Shown piece by piece: positions 45,301 to 57,700 of a stretch of DNA of 64,000 nt. A model generated the notes under the pieces. The model saw only the letters and a list, made by a program, of their open reading frames with translations, did no database searches and was not told the origin of the DNA. The position numbers were made by a program, and so were the translations under genes. This DNA comes from Hirudo medicinalis. Its lineage: Eukaryota; Annelida; Clitellata; Hirudinida; Hirudinidae. Positions within the stretch are counted from its first letter, which is position 1. Each line of letters begins with the position of its first letter. Where the stretch lies: contig MPNW01000064.1 in NCBI GenBank assembly GCA_011800805.1, positions 382,430 to 446,429 of the forward strand. The letters are read 5' to 3'.

Positions 45301-46029
45301 ATGAAAAAAATTCTCAGCAAGCCATGTGATTTGACTTTTTCCCAAGCCCTATTTAGTATTTAAGACAGGTTAAATTTTTTTGGGGCCCAACAAAATTCCT
45401 TAACAAATAATCTTTAAAAAAATTGCTTAAATTTTTTGTGAGCCTTTGATCTGAGGAGGAGTAGTGGATTAACTTTTATGGTCACAAACTGGATGAGTTA
45501 AGAATTATTGCAGATGAGAGTTGTTAAGTCGATATCAATATCAACTTTTACTATCAACTGAGTCTTGCCATGATTAAGGAAAAAAATTGCAGATTTGATT
45601 TGTTATGTAGTTTTGAAGGAACTGTTCAAAAGTCTGGGTCAAGTTTTTAGTCATTTCCCTGCTGACCAGCAAATCAACAGTTAGGAGATCTTGCAGGAGA
45701 AAATGTGATTGTTCCAAGTTTGTTAAGGCCTTACCAATGGTTAGAGAAGACAATTAACCAATACATTAGAGCTTGGCTTGGACTCTCTGTGCAGGGGTTA
45801 TTTACCTACCTATTTGGGGTTGCACACCCCCAAGCAACCAGGAAACTAAATTCCAAGTGATTTTGCCATTACATTATTGATTGGTACATGTAGCGACAAC
45901 GGCATTGACGAGTTCGCTACAAAGTTTAATTATAAAAACGGCAACGATGCTCCGACTGACAACATAACTGCTGGAGTAGCGACGTAGCGGGAATAGTAGG
46001 AGAGAGAAAGGAAGAATGCCTAGAAGAAC
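42326..46029. other. Gene-poor stretch
   Basis: No domain recognised in 3.7 kb. A frame downstream of the module encodes NLHGVTINCCTNMLSPALKS, which I cannot assign. The minus-strand frames at 44604-44886 are also unassigned. Confidence 0.35.
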
Positions 46030-46080
46030 TGTTCATTAACGTCCGTTGCATAGCTAGATGATTAGGACGGTGCTCCCGCA
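46030..46080 (-). repeat. tRNA-derived SINE tail (copy 3, 5'-truncated)
   Basis: On the minus strand CGGGAGCACCGTCCTAATCA, then CTAGCTATGCAACGGACG and TTAATGAACAG match the 3' part of copy 2. The tRNA-like head is missing. Confidence 0.55.
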
Positions 46081-46365
46081 AGGAAGAATGCCTTGACTTA
46101 GCTTCTTAAATAGCCAGTCAGGACAAAGGAGTATGTCCACAAACAAAGGATGTGTGCCTGGTAAGTCATCGCTGATAGGGTTAGGATCAGCACGTGATCG
46201 TGATGGATGTGCGATCCTACATACACTTGCATCTGCTGTCTGTGTTGAATGTCAGGCTCATCGAGTTTCTGGATGCACAAATATGTAGACAAACGTTCAT
46301 TTTTATTTATATAGATGAACGCTGGTTTGGGAATTTCCCAAAGTTTTTCGTGCAAAGTTATATTT

Positions 46366-46492
46366 ATGGTTATAACATAACATAAAATATGTGCTATATT
46401 ATTTTACAATATAATATATTATATTTGTTACATATTATACATATTTTTATTATAATATAATATAGCACATACTTATGTTATGTGTGTTACTT
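46366..46492. repeat. AT-rich imperfect palindrome
   Basis: ATAACATAACATAAAATATG with TGCTATATTATTTTA (46366-46406) is the inverted complement, with few mismatches, of 46450-46490 (TATAATATAATATAGCACAT, ACTTATGTTATGTG). The loop is about 45 bp. It could form a long hairpin and may be a small MITE. No target duplication was identified. Confidence 0.55.
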
Positions 46493-47171
46493 GTTATATC
46501 ATATGTAATATTGTAATTGCTACAAAAAAATTTAACGTTTGTGAATATGACTGTCCGTAATTTTATTGTCTAATGGGGGGTACAAAATCTTTTGGTCTTT
46601 TGCGCAAAAGAGGCTTTTCACTCTTATCAAAAAATGATTACATGCTGTTATCACACACACGTTGAAGATAATTCTCACAAAAATTCGTGACAACATTTCA
46701 ACAAGAGATTCTAGGATTTCAAAAAAAGGAAACTTTGGGGTACACTTTTACTGTATGTCACCAATCACAAAGTGATTTTTATGTAGACGTTGGCTTGCGT
46801 AAGGGTTTAGCCCTGAGTCGCTTTCGTGGGGTCGAATAAAACCTTCTCTGAGTTTCGACCTTTTTGTTGGCTGGTTTTGTGACACTTGAAGGAATTAGTG
46901 CTATGCTGGTGGACTTCTTTGTGGCCTAATAGTCGGATTTCAATTTGTTCGATCTTTCAAAACATTCAACTATAGTCTCTGAGTCTTCCCCATTTTTAAA
47001 GGACAAAAGAAGTAACCTTAGATTATCAAAGAATCCTACTTCCTGCTTTTCTTTGAGGTCACGTGAATGACCTACAAAAGATGCCAAAATGGATTGTCTC
47101 CACCTGAGCGTGTACTAGACAATCCTCAGTAGCTAGTTCTGGCCTTGCAACTACTTTGGGGCCTGCTATCA
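46493..47171. other. Non-coding stretch
   Basis: Nothing recognised. Confidence 0.4.
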
Positions 47172-47410
47172 GTGCTGTAAAAGTACAAGTAACGCCTCAA
47201 AATGTTACTTCAGTAAAATTAGAAGTATTTGTTAAAAAATACTTACTCAAGTAAAAGTAAAAGATATCAGCATTTTAAAGTTACTTTAAAAGTAAAAGTA
47301 CTGAAGCTGCTTTTGTAATAGTCATTCGTCAACCAACTTTATGCTATTTTAGTGTGATCGTACATCAATCCATCACGTTTCAAACGTAATTATCTGAAGT
47401 AACGCACTAA
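47172..47410. repeat. AAGTA-rich repeat, possible hAT-type end
   Basis: CAGTGCTGTAAAAGTACAAG begins a stretch rich in AAGTAAAAGTA words, a style common at ends of non-autonomous hAT elements. No matching right end with target duplication was found. Confidence 0.3.
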
Positions 47411-47862
47411 CTAATGTACTACTAAGTAATAACATCCACACTAATGAAAGTACTAAACCAATATAAACTGATACTCTTGCCGAAGTTACTGTTACGTTTT
47501 GTAATGTAACAAATTAATGTAGTGTAATGTTCAACAATAGAGGACTGAAGGACAAACGTTTGTTCTCGAAGAACCCTACAGTAAGGTAGAACAAAAAGGG
47601 AAAGAACGAAAAGTAGCAGCACCGCTAAGCAGTGTTATTTCAGTTAGGACTTTTCAGTTAGAGTTTGAGTTACAGTTAGTACTTTCCAGTTAAAGTTACA
47701 GTTAACTTTATACTGTCTTTCCAGTTACCAGTTACAACTTTCCAGTTATCAGTTATAGTTACAGTTACTTAACACAACTTTACAATGTGGCCATTTTACA
47801 ATTGTGTACTTATGTAGTTATTTTCTTAACCATAATGTACAATCCAACTTTCATAGTACACA

Positions 47863-48038
47863 AATTGAAGCTGAACCACATGTGCAAGATTTCAAGTAAT
47901 TCTAACATTTTCAAGCGAATATTGACCAGAGCATATTGCACTTATGTTCGGCCAATCCTTGAATATTGTTCCCCGGTCTGGAGCCCCCAAAACAAGCAGC
48001 TCATAACAAAGATCGAATGTGTCCAAAGGTTTTTCACA
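47863..48038 (+). pseudogene. LINE C-terminal fragment inside the hAT-like element
   Basis: The frame reads FKRILTRAYCTYVRPILEYC, SPVWSPQNKQLITKIECVQR and FFT, the region following the reverse transcriptase of Jockey/CR1 LINEs (LLxAFxTYVRPILEYxSxVWxP...IExVQRRFT). It is cut by the gap. Confidence 0.7.
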
Positions 48039-48858
48039 NNNNNNNNNNNNNNNNNNNNNNNNNNNNNNNNNNNNNNNNNNNNNNNNNNNNNNNNNNNNNN
48101 NNNNNNNNNNNNNNNNNNNNNNNNNNNNNNNNNNNNNNNNNNNNNNNNNNNNNNNNNNNNNNNNNNNNNNNNNNNNNNNNNNNNNNNNNNNNNNNNNNNN
48201 NNNNNNNNNNNNNNNNNNNNNNNNNNNNNNNNNNNNNNNNNNNNNNNNNNNNNNNNNNNNNNNNNNNNNNNNNNNNNNNNNNNNNNNNNNNNNNNNNNNN
48301 NNNNNNNNNNNNNNNNNNNNNNNNNNNNNNNNNNNNNNNNNNNNNNNNNNNNNNNNNNNNNNNNNNNNNNNNNNNNNNNNNNNNNNNNNNNNNNNNNNNN
48401 NNNNNNNNNNNNNNNNNNNNNNNNNNNNNNNNNNNNNNNNNNNNNNNNNNNNNNNNNNNNNNNNNNNNNNNNNNNNNNNNNNNNNNNNNNNNNNNNNNNN
48501 NNNNNNNNNNNNNNNNNNNNNNNNNNNNNNNNNNNNNNNNNNNNNNNNNNNNNNNNNNNNNNNNNNNNNNNNNNNNNNNNNNNNNNNNNNNNNNNNNNNN
48601 NNNNNNNNNNNNNNNNNNNNNNNNNNNNNNNNNNNNNNNNNNNNNNNNNNNNNNNNNNNNNNNNNNNNNNNNNNNNNNNNNNNNNNNNNNNNNNNNNNNN
48701 NNNNNNNNNNNNNNNNNNNNNNNNNNNNNNNNNNNNNNNNNNNNNNNNNNNNNNNNNNNNNNNNNNNNNNNNNNNNNNNNNNNNNNNNNNNNNNNNNNNN
48801 NNNNNNNNNNNNNNNNNNNNNNNNNNNNNNNNNNNNNNNNNNNNNNNNNNNNNNNNNN
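48039..48858. other. Assembly gap (820 N)
   Basis: Run of N. The AGTTA-type repeats on both sides may explain the failed assembly. Confidence 0.99.
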
Positions 48859-49089
48859 AGTTAAAGTTATAGTTATAGTTATTTAGGCGCGGTCAGTTAT
48901 AGTTATAGTTACAGTTAACTGATTTGGTTTCTGTCAGTTATTAGAGTTTCCAGTTACAGTTATAGTTAATAGAATTAACACTACCGCTAAGTGAATATGG
49001 GTGTAAAAGGTTCTAAATATTTACAAACAAATATTTAAAATGTCTCCGCAATAGTTACAGTCGCATGTGCTTGCTAACTTTTAACATGA

Positions 49090-49413
49090 TCAACCCTCAA
49101 ATAGTCTATCACTCATTCTGGTGCGCAGGCTGCTCAATGAAAGACCGGCGCAGCTGAATAAACGTTCAACAGCTGCACTAGCTGGTAAAGGAGTGTTCAA
49201 GTGGATGAGGAGTTTCTTCAGGATCTCACTTCCAGCAATGATGTTCATGTCATCTGACCGGTTCTGAAGATATTGTGTTATAATTTCATCGTCAGACATA
49301 ATTGACTTTCTGCGATGGAAGAAACTGTCTTCTTCCCCAGCGTCAGATGAATAAGATGATCCCGACTCAACCACCATCGTTGCAGTAGAAGATGCGGCAA
49401 ACAGATTTTTCAA
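49090..49413 (-). pseudogene. hAT transposase C-terminal dimerisation domain fragment
   Basis: The minus strand encodes 107 codons with ILKKLLIHLNTPLPASAAVE followed by RLFSCAGLSLSSLRTRMSDR and LFEG. The (T)PLPxSAxVERLFSxxGL...RxRxSDxLFE block is the diagnostic hATC dimerisation domain of hAT transposases. A stop follows directly, where the family normally continues LLLLKxN. Upstream catalytic parts are absent. It lies 100 bp outside the hAT-like element 47630-48983, and a relation to that element is unproven. Confidence 0.85.
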
Positions 49414-49501
49414 GTGCTGAAATTAATTAATTAGAATTCGAAAATGTATGAAAATTATTATCAAAGGTTATTTTTCTTCATGTATACAGTATCATTATAT
49501 G

Positions 49502-49746
49502 CAGTCAGGACGGAAACCATGAGGAAACCCCATAATTTCCTAATAACTCACTAAATATAAATTCAATATTACTCAATTTTATACACAACATCACTTTATT
49601 GTATACAAAACGACCTTTAAAATTTCAAATAAATTTAATGAGTAGAACTTGTAAAATATGCAAAATAGCTTTTTACGGCCGCTTGAAAAACTTGAGGACA
49701 TCCTTACTTATATCCTTAAGTCCTCATGGTTTCCATCCTGACTGTA
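49502..49746. mobile_element. Tc1/mariner-type MITE, 245 bp (copy 3 of the terminal repeat)
   Basis: The left end CAGTCAGGACGGAAACC with CATGAGGA is the inverse complement of the right end at 49722-49746 (TCATGGTTTCCATCC and TGACTG). The right flank is TA. The left flank is TG, perhaps a mutated TA. The inner left end (CCCCATAATTTCC, ATAACTC) matches the copies at 25935 and 29800. The right end interrupts a family U fragment. Confidence 0.65.
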
Positions 49747-49890
49747 ATCTTGGAAACCTTTCACAGAGGTACTTGAAATGTGGGGTTTGTCAATGGCTTT
49801 GACAAACTTCTTCATCAGACCCAGCTTAATTTGTAAAGGTTGTAACAAAATCTTGCTGGGTACCCGAAGTAGTGGATGCTGACCAATTTT
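49747..49890 (-). pseudogene. Third fragment of the family U protein
   Basis: The minus strand reads HPLLRVPSKILLQPLQIKLG followed by LMKKFVKAIDK and, after a break, VKGFQDY. I recall LxPPLHIKLGLMKxFVKAxD as a conserved block of the same uncharacterised family seen at 37770 and 38515. It is cut by the adjacent MITE and lies on the opposite strand to the other fragments. Confidence 0.55.
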
Positions 49891-51190
49891 TTCCCAGGCT
49901 CTAATGACTCTCGGAGGGGTCAATCTTTGTTAATGTAATGGGAATCTCTTGCACGAATATCCCATTCGCAAAGAAATCAGCAATCGTTGGCACTCCACAG
50001 ACTCCTTTTTTTGTTTTAACCACCGTTGAAGATTTGTTGCACAAGTGTTGCGGCATATATGTGGAACCCATTTCTTGTCCTGATCTTTTTTGCATCACAA
50101 ATAAAGTTGATAGGCTTTCTTAACCATAATAGTTATATGACGCTTTTGTGATATAAAAGACACTTCACCATAAATATAGCAAACATTATTTGCACTGTTT
50201 ATACGAGTACGAGGCATTTCTATTCACTTTATGTTTTTTTTTTAAACATACACTAATGAAAAAAAAAGGACAACACTATGATTTTTAGGAATAAAATAAC
50301 GCTATTTATATCATTATATATGATACAATGCCATAATATATAGGAATATTATTCTTACCTTATATTACATTATAACGTGTGCACTAAATAATAGCATATC
50401 TTGAAAACTATAGCCAATCAACAATTTCAAATATCGTTTTCGTAATCAGTGATCCAAATTTATGAAAGTATGACATATTCATTTCTGAAGCATTTTGAAG
50501 CTATTTACCAGTGTAACATTCGGCCAAAATTTTCTCTTAAATAAATAATAAACAAGGTCGACTCTGATGACGATCATTGGAGGAAATAATGGTGATGATG
50601 GTGATAATAGGTCATGGGTGAATTGTTTTCTACATTTCCAGCTTCCAGTAAGTATTGAAAGAAACGAGACAAGTATCTGAAAATGATTGGAGACGTGTCG
50701 TGACAACAAATCACAGTTTTATCTTCTGAAATAAACAATATGCTATATTGGTATTATTTCGTTAGTTGTGAAGGCATTAACCCAGTCATTCCATGTGTTA
50801 AAATTCTATGAAGGTTTGATGCTAAATCAAGAAATGGCAGCCTAACATTTCGTAGGCTTTAACAATAGAATTTCTCAACTGGCTATCCGTATTCAAATTT
50901 AATCCCGCTCATTAAGTATGGAATATTAAGTATGGAAATCAGGGTAAAAAGCCGAAACCTCTAGGTAATCTGGACCGTAAGCTTCGTGTTGATTAAAAAT
51001 TATTTTGTAAATTTAAATCTAAATCTGCTATTTATTTTAAAATAAAAAATTAAATTAGCTCTTTAAAATTATAATCAGGCATTAAACGGTAATTAATAAA
51101 GCAATATTGGTTTTTTATACATGTCCAAGCCGGAAGTTGAAAAATAAACATAAATAGAAATTAATAGGTCCCAAATAAGGGCGAGTAGAG
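49891..51190. other. Intergenic stretch before CDIPT
   Basis: No domain recognised. The CDIPT promoter should lie just upstream of 51275. The sequence there, GGGCGAGTAGAGGGTTCG at 51179-51196, is less AT-rich than its surroundings. Confidence 0.4.
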
Positions 51191-51274
51191 GGTTCGTTGA
51201 TGAGTTTCTTGAAGTCTCTTTTAAGATTCAGTTTCGGTTTTGGATTTTCAGACACGAAATTCGCGAAGTTTAAA

Positions 51275-53623
51275 ATGACGACAGAAAACATTTACTTATT
51301 CATTCCGAATGTTATTGGTGAGATGTAATTTTTTTTGCTATATTTAGAATAATCATGTTGACCTATGTGGTGCTATTTGAAAGTTGAGAAATATTCGTAA
51401 GATAAGTAATTTAGTGGGAATGGCGTTCTACACGTTCTTATTGGGTAAACTATTAAACTTTTTTCAATTTTAAAATATTCTTTATCAAGATTATGGCTGA
51501 AATTCTTTTTTTAGCTTATTAGAAATCAAAATAATTTGAAAGCATGAGCAGTAAATAATGATTTCATTTGATCTTTTCCCAATGCCTGTAACTCCAAACT
51601 AAAATTGAAATTTTAAATTCTATCACTTTTCTCAATAACTTTACTTGAGCTATTGTTGCTTGTTGGCTTAGAAAGTTACATTCCTAATCCAAAGGTCAGG
51701 AGAGACTTCTTGATTTTCTAAAGATCTCAAACTTCAAACTATGATGAGACAGAAAGAGGACCACTTTAGAGAAAGAATGTGCAGCTTTTAACTTTGTTGA
51801 CATGCTCAGTATGTTTGACTCATGTTAGATGTCATAAACACTGCACTTCAATAATGTTCAATCAAACAGGTCCTCAAATGGGAACTGTAATAAAATCCCA
51901 TTAAATTGTCTGCTAGTCATTGTCCATAGAACTAAAATTCTATTGGCCACTGTAAATATACTAAGCCAAATGAAGAGTTAATTAATTGTCCTAGGACACA
52001 AGAGTATCAACAGGATTATATAAGTAGTTTTATCTAATCTGATTTGTTGACTGTGATAAGTATGAAAAGAGGTAAGGTGAGAATTTTCTCCAGAAAGATA
52101 TTAAAATATTGGTCATTTTAGCAATTATATTCTTTTGATTTTTCATATTCAGCTTTTAAAACCAAAATTTGACAGTTTGAAGAGCCTATTGGATTTTAAC
52201 AATAATTAATTTTTTTTTCTTGTTAATGTTAATATATTTACATAAAATGTAACCTTCATATATTTCTTAGTTATTTGCTTTGATCATTTCAAATATGAGT
52301 GAACTTGATGCTAATAAATAACTGCTTGCTTCAGGTTATGTCCGCATTATCTTGGCTTTGTTATCATTCTATTTAATGCCAACTGATTATGTATTTGCAT
52401 CCTGTTGCTATATAAGCAGTGGATTGTTAGATGCAGTTGATGGACATGCTGCCAGGTATTTCAAGCAAGGTGGGTTCATTTTAAAGTTTCTCGATTCTTT
52501 CGTTTAATAAATTACAATCTTGCAAGATTTGTACATTTTGGCAGCCTCAAAGCTTGGATCCTTTTTGGACATGTTGACTGATAGATGTGCAACGATGTGT
52601 CTGTTAGCAGTGCTTGGAACATTTTATCAAAAGTGGCTATTTGCATTTCAGATGATTATGATAATTGATATTGCTAGTCATTGGATACATTGTCAAAGGT
52701 GATTTTTATTTATTTATTAAATCTCTCGAGTAGCCAGATATCCAATATGGATAAAATTAAATATTGGCAAGCAAATCACATGAACAAATTTCTTTGCCAA
52801 ATAAAATTGAGAATAACAGATAAATGTACATCCAGCTTAAAAAGGAAAATTGCTTTTTATATGTAAAAAAAATATTCCAATTTCAAAAGTCACTTGCATT
52901 AGAACTAAGTGAGTAATGGTTTAGTTGGTGGATTTATCTGTGGCAATCCATTCTTGCTTGCTATGGTAAAATTGATATTTTGACATTAAAACTAAATGTT
53001 TATGTTTTTTCAGTTCTCTCTTGAAAGGAGCAGAGAGTCATAAAAAAATTGATTTGGCAAGCAATATTATATTGCATCATTATTATTCCAATAGTGTTGG
53101 TCTACTTTTACTTGAATGTCAAATGTAATTTAAATCTCATGCTTGGAATAATTATGTTTTGAACATGATTCACTTTTCTGCATAATGTAGCATAATAGTA
53201 TGCATAGAATATACAGAACATGGTAACATTAAGAATGATTTGTTTAGAACTAATGCCTGTATATGTTATGACAGTACTTCATGGATTGTTTTCTTACAGA
53301 CCATACTATTTTGCATGTGTTCTGGGAATGAAATGTTTTTCTCAATGCTCTACCTCCTTCATTTTACCCTGGGGCCAGTTTGTAAGTCTCATTCAACTTG
53401 GGTCGGAGTATGGGTTTTACAAAATTATTGAAAATTATTACAAAACTCATTTTCAGTTTCCATGGGGCCCATATCCTTTGGATTGTTTACTTTCTTGTGT
53501 GTTCTGAGTGCTCCAATTGCACTTCTAAAGACCGTCATCAGCTTGATACAGTTGTTTGCTGCATGTCAGAATGTTGTGTCACTGGATGTAGCAGAAAGAA
53601 ATGCTGAAAAAAAGTTGAAATAA
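51275..53623 (+). CDS. CDIPT: Phosphatidylinositol synthase (CDP-diacylglycerol-inositol 3-phosphatidyltransferase)
   Basis: Exons 51275-51317, 52335-52469, 52545-52698, 53014-53095, 53300-53381 and 53457-53623 join in frame to 220 residues, close to the length of human CDIPT. The protein makes phosphatidylinositol from CDP-diacylglycerol and myo-inositol in the endoplasmic reticulum membrane. The CDP-alcohol phosphotransferase motif D-x2-DG-x2-AR-x8-G-x3-D-x3-D is complete: D47, D50 and G51, A54 and R55, G64, D68, D72. Flanking features typical of the family are MPTDYVF near the start, SHWIHCQSSLLKGAESHK in the middle, CSGNEMFF, and a C-terminal AERNAEKKLK with basic residues. Several hydrophobic segments fit a multi-pass protein. 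Intron 1 is about 1 kb and the others are 75-320 bp. Next downstream on the same strand is the transporter gene, 1.1 kb away. Confidence 0.96.
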
Positions 53624-53829
53624 TTGTAACAGAAAACAATTTTTAGGAAAATTTTCTCAGTAGGGCGCTTCTAAATCTGACATTTGATCTTTGTATTCTG
53701 ACATTTGATAAATGTGTTCTTGTGCTTGTGTTTTGAGGAGGAGTTATTTATTGATCCAGCATTGCTGTTTATGTTTTTGCCTATTGTAATTGCTTAAAGT
53801 AACTTGGAATCTTAATTCCGACACGACTA

Positions 53830-54300
53830 ATTATTCCATTAATGAATTTCGTGGAAGGGACTCGTATAATGGACTTTGATGTTTTCATTAGTTACGCGAT
53901 AAACGGATCACATAGGTCGGGATGCTTATATTTGGAGTTCTGTTTGTTCGGAAATGGCGCTTTCACCATGAAATATTGGGAAGGCGCCTGCTGTAGTAAC
54001 TTCAAGCCTTCGGAAGCGCAGGCGAGATCGAGCGATATTAAAAGCGGGGTGCCGAAGTTCGTTGTCTGGCTTCTACTTCTGTGTGAGAATTCGGGCTTTC
54101 AGAGATTCGAATTACTTGTTTTCCGAAGTTTGACACAAGTCTTCTGGTTTGAAGTATTTGCGTATCTGCATAAGATAATAGCTTAATGCCCGAACGAAGT
54201 AGTTACCGCATGGCTAGTCTCGCGCCGTTCGCTAATAACATTTAAACTGTTGGTGGAAGTGATTAATTATTTAAGTTATTTGCGTTTGCTGTTGTGCCAG
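53830..54300 (+). promoter_or_regulatory. Likely promoter and 5' leader region of the transporter gene
   Basis: This patch is richer in C and G than its surroundings, with several CG dinucleotides (GAAGCGCAGGCGAGATCGAG, CTCGCGCCGTTCGC). The coding exon at 54767 begins right after a 3' splice site (TTTGTAG), so a non-coding first exon must lie upstream, and this is the obvious place. A 114-codon open frame at 53842-54186 has no recognisable domain and I do not call it a gene. Confidence 0.35.
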
Positions 54301-54766
54301 TTACGTATGTGTTGTAATTAATTGATGAAATATTTAACAAAATGGTAATATTTTAGCAGAATAATTATCGGCATTGGCTTGACGTTGTTGATGTTGTTTG
54401 ACCATTGCTTTACTTGCCTTATTACATTACATTTTTACAAAACTATTAGAATAATCAGGAATGGGAACCAACTTTTGGTTTTGCTATTCATAGTAGTTAG
54501 ATGGATTATAATGGGTTATGCTGAATGTGAATGAAAATTTTAAAAAAATGTTTAATGCTAAAAGAACAGGAGCTGCATAACTGTTTGGGCTGTAGAATTT
54601 CATACATTTTTAATCTATTGCATTTCAGGTGGAGGTAAGATTGGCAATCATTTGGAATTTTGCTTACATGTTACTATGAACATTTATTTGTAACATGTGA
54701 ATAATATCAATACGCTTTTTAGACAGTAATAACTAAGTAATAAATGATTTGTTGGCTTTGTAGAAA

Positions 54767-57700
54767 ATGGCCTTAGAATCTAGAGAGCTACAGAGAAGTT
54801 TAATAAACTCTGAGCAAGGAGGTGGCGATGCCAGGCATATTGCTTGGGCTGAAAACGAAAACGTTCACTTGTCACATAGTAAAGATGATAAGAAATTAGT
54901 TTTGAAAGATGATGGATCTCCAGGTGTGACAGAAGAAGTATTTTTGGAAGTTGATGGAAAGTATGGCTGGATTGTGGTGATTGCATCATTCCTTTGTTGC
55001 TTTATGGTTGGTACTATGTTCATTGCATTTTCTATCCTTTATTTGGAATTTGTGGATTACTTCAATGCTGAGAGAGGTGTTACTGGCTGGATTGGATCTC
55101 TTTATCTTGCCACTGGAAACATTTGTGGTGAGATATGTTTTGTTTACTTAGGCTGAATTTTTAATATTTGTTAGAACAGCCTTTAGCAATTCTATTGTTT
55201 CAAGGGGTTGGCATGAGTCTCATCATTGAATACAGAGGATGTCGTTTCCTTATTTGGCTTGGATCCACAATATGGATGCTTTCATTTGCCTTAAGTGCTC
55301 TTGCAATAAACATTCCCTATCTTTATATTACGTATGGAGTTCTTGGGGGTATGAAACATTTTTGCTGCATTCAAAAGTTATATTGATAATTTTATGCATA
55401 GTATTGCGATTGAATTTAAATTTAATGTTTTTAAAATATTTAATAATAGTAATGTTGTGTAACATTTTCATAAATATTTCATGGTTTGATTTGTAGGTAT
55501 TGGATTCAATATGGTGACCCTTTCAAGCTTTGTAATTGTTCAAAAGCACTTTCAGAAGTATAGGTCTTTGGCAGCTGGTCTATCTGCATCTGGAATTTCT
55601 ATTGGGTCGCTCACTTCAGGCCCATTGGTTGGATTTTTTATATCAGTGTACGGATGGAGAGGGGCACTTCTTCTCATGTCAGGAATGGCCTTCAATTGTT
55701 GTGTCTTTGGATGCTTCTATAGGTATGTCGCAGGAAAAATGTCAAGATGATTTAATGTGGACAGCATGAAATTGTTAAAATAAATGGCAAGAGGTCTAAT
55801 TCTTTGGACCTAATTTTTGCGATCAGGCCTTTAGTAAAATTTAAAGCACTCAACCCAACCTCAGAAGCTTGATCTTGATCCTCTCCATTGCAAATATGGT
55901 TATGCATCTTTTACGAAGGCAAATTGCTTAATTACCATTTTTTAAATGATCTTGAACAATACAACAAAACAACTGTTTTGAGAATTTCTGAAGAATCCAG
56001 AGGAGTGTGGAAAAAATCCTGGCAGAAGATGATCAAGACTCTTAGAAATGGAATAAATGAAATCTCATTTGGCTTCAAAGGGACGATTTTCAGCTTAACA
56101 ACTTCATTAATCATTAATTGGCATGCAGAAGAAAAAAGCTGGATTTAAATTTGGTTTATGTGACTGGAATAAAACACAAAGAATAGGATGCACCTGATGT
56201 ATCTGTAATTAGGTTTTAACAGTTAGGTTTTATGGGGACATTAATTCTAAACATTAAGGTTTTGACATTTTCTTTTTGGTAAATGCATTCAAGACAAGGT
56301 GCCTTGTCTATCTTATCTCCAAAGTAAAAAATGGGCAATTCTACAGTGTTTAATTTGCTTGAAAATTAGTAAAATATTTTCTTCTTATTGAACTGAACAA
56401 ATACACAAGAAAAATTAAAGTGCTAGAGTATAAAAAGTCAAGAAAATCATCAGCCAAAGTATTAGTCCTAAGGGATTGAAATCATTTTATTTGGACAACC
56501 CATTTCATATATTACTGCAAGTTTTATGTCAATGAGGGTTATTGGATGGAGAATATCAATATTTAAAAAACTTTTAGATGAGGTATTTAATTCCACTAAA
56601 GATGTTTTAAAACAATAATAAACAATGAATAAATTGAAGGAGATTAAATTTGATGTTTGTGGTCATTGGCACTTTGGAATATTGAAATATTGATGCCACC
56701 AATGATCCCCATTCTTCAAGAAAGAGCACCAGATTGCATTATCCAGAATGGGAAAACATGATCGATTAAGGAGACAAATGAAAGTCTAGGTCTGTAATTT
56801 CTTCAGATGAAATAAAGCTGGATAGCATGATTTAAGAATTATCTACTTCTAGATAATTGTTTACCTAGAATTTATCCTCAAATTATAAAAAACAAGTGAT
56901 GGAATTTATCATGTGTTCAACATAATAATATTAATGCCAAATTTGGCTTTTAAACAATTCTTTTGAACAATATTGCAGTGAAATCATGTTACTTGTAAAG
57001 ATATGTAGTTAATACTCTGCATCAAAGTTCACTGACTAGTTCTCAGTGGAGTTTCTCTCTGTTTTGAACCATTTCAGTTTGCTTTAGGAGACCAACTTGA
57101 ATTCTGGCTATGTTTATTAGCTTTTTCTTATTCTAGCCTGTTATCCTTAAACTTACTTATTATTCACAGAATTGGATTTCAGCTAATGCAGTGGTATTAT
57201 AAATGTGCATTAGAGTGTCCCTTATCAGAACTAATTATGGAAATTGTTTGATTAAATGTATTTTTGAACTGAGTGAGAATTCTACAAATGACTTTTTAAA
57301 ATAATAAAACAGAAATAAGGCAAATTAAGTAGAAGTTTGGAATGGTATCTTTTACAGTAAAATATTTATTTGCATTATTGTTGTACTATATGTGGTCTCA
57401 AGCATGATTTCAAAGACTCATGCAAGTACATTACTCAAAAAATTCTACAAAAATGATGCTTCCTAAACTCTTGGTAATGAAAAATGTTTATATTTCACAA
57501 TAAGAAGAAATGAATAATATTCTTGCAGAATAAGTAAGTTAGTTCTTTTGTTTTACTTAATTAACTTAATAATTAAGTGCAAATTCTGTAAATAAGTGCA
57601 GAAATATTGTTACAAAAGTCTACTGAAAAATTCACAAAGTTCAATTTTTTGTCAAGAAACTTTATTGAAAACCAAATAAAATAATTCAATAATTTCAATA

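Larger units (their letters stand above)
47630..48983. mobile_element. hAT-like element with AGTTA-rich ends and 8-bp target duplication, contains gap
   Basis: CCGCTAAG at 47622-47629 is repeated at 48984-48991. The element begins CAGTGTTATTTC and ends GAATTAACACTA, whose complement is TAGTGTTAATTC, giving 12-bp inverted ends with two mismatches. Both flanks inside hold arrays of AGTTATAGTTACAGTTA-type words (47640-47775 and 48859-48970). A LINE fragment (47863-48038) and an 820-bp gap fill the middle. An 8-bp duplication and YAGTG ends fit the hAT superfamily. Confidence 0.65.

Noticed and set aside
47172..47410. A complete hAT MITE beginning CAGTGCTG
   Set aside because: No right end with a matching 8-bp duplication could be found, so only a low-confidence repeat is listed.
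47787..48886. Open frames of 281-361 codons
   Set aside because: They span the 820-bp gap. The real part is a short LINE fragment.
53842..54186. 114-codon plus-strand open frame between CDIPT and the transporter
   Set aside because: No domain, odd composition, and its position fits a promoter or leader of the transporter gene.
54628..54645. Possible 6-bp micro-exon (TTTCAG-GTGGAG-GTAAGA) upstream of the transporter start
   Set aside because: Splice-like signals alone are too weak without transcript data.
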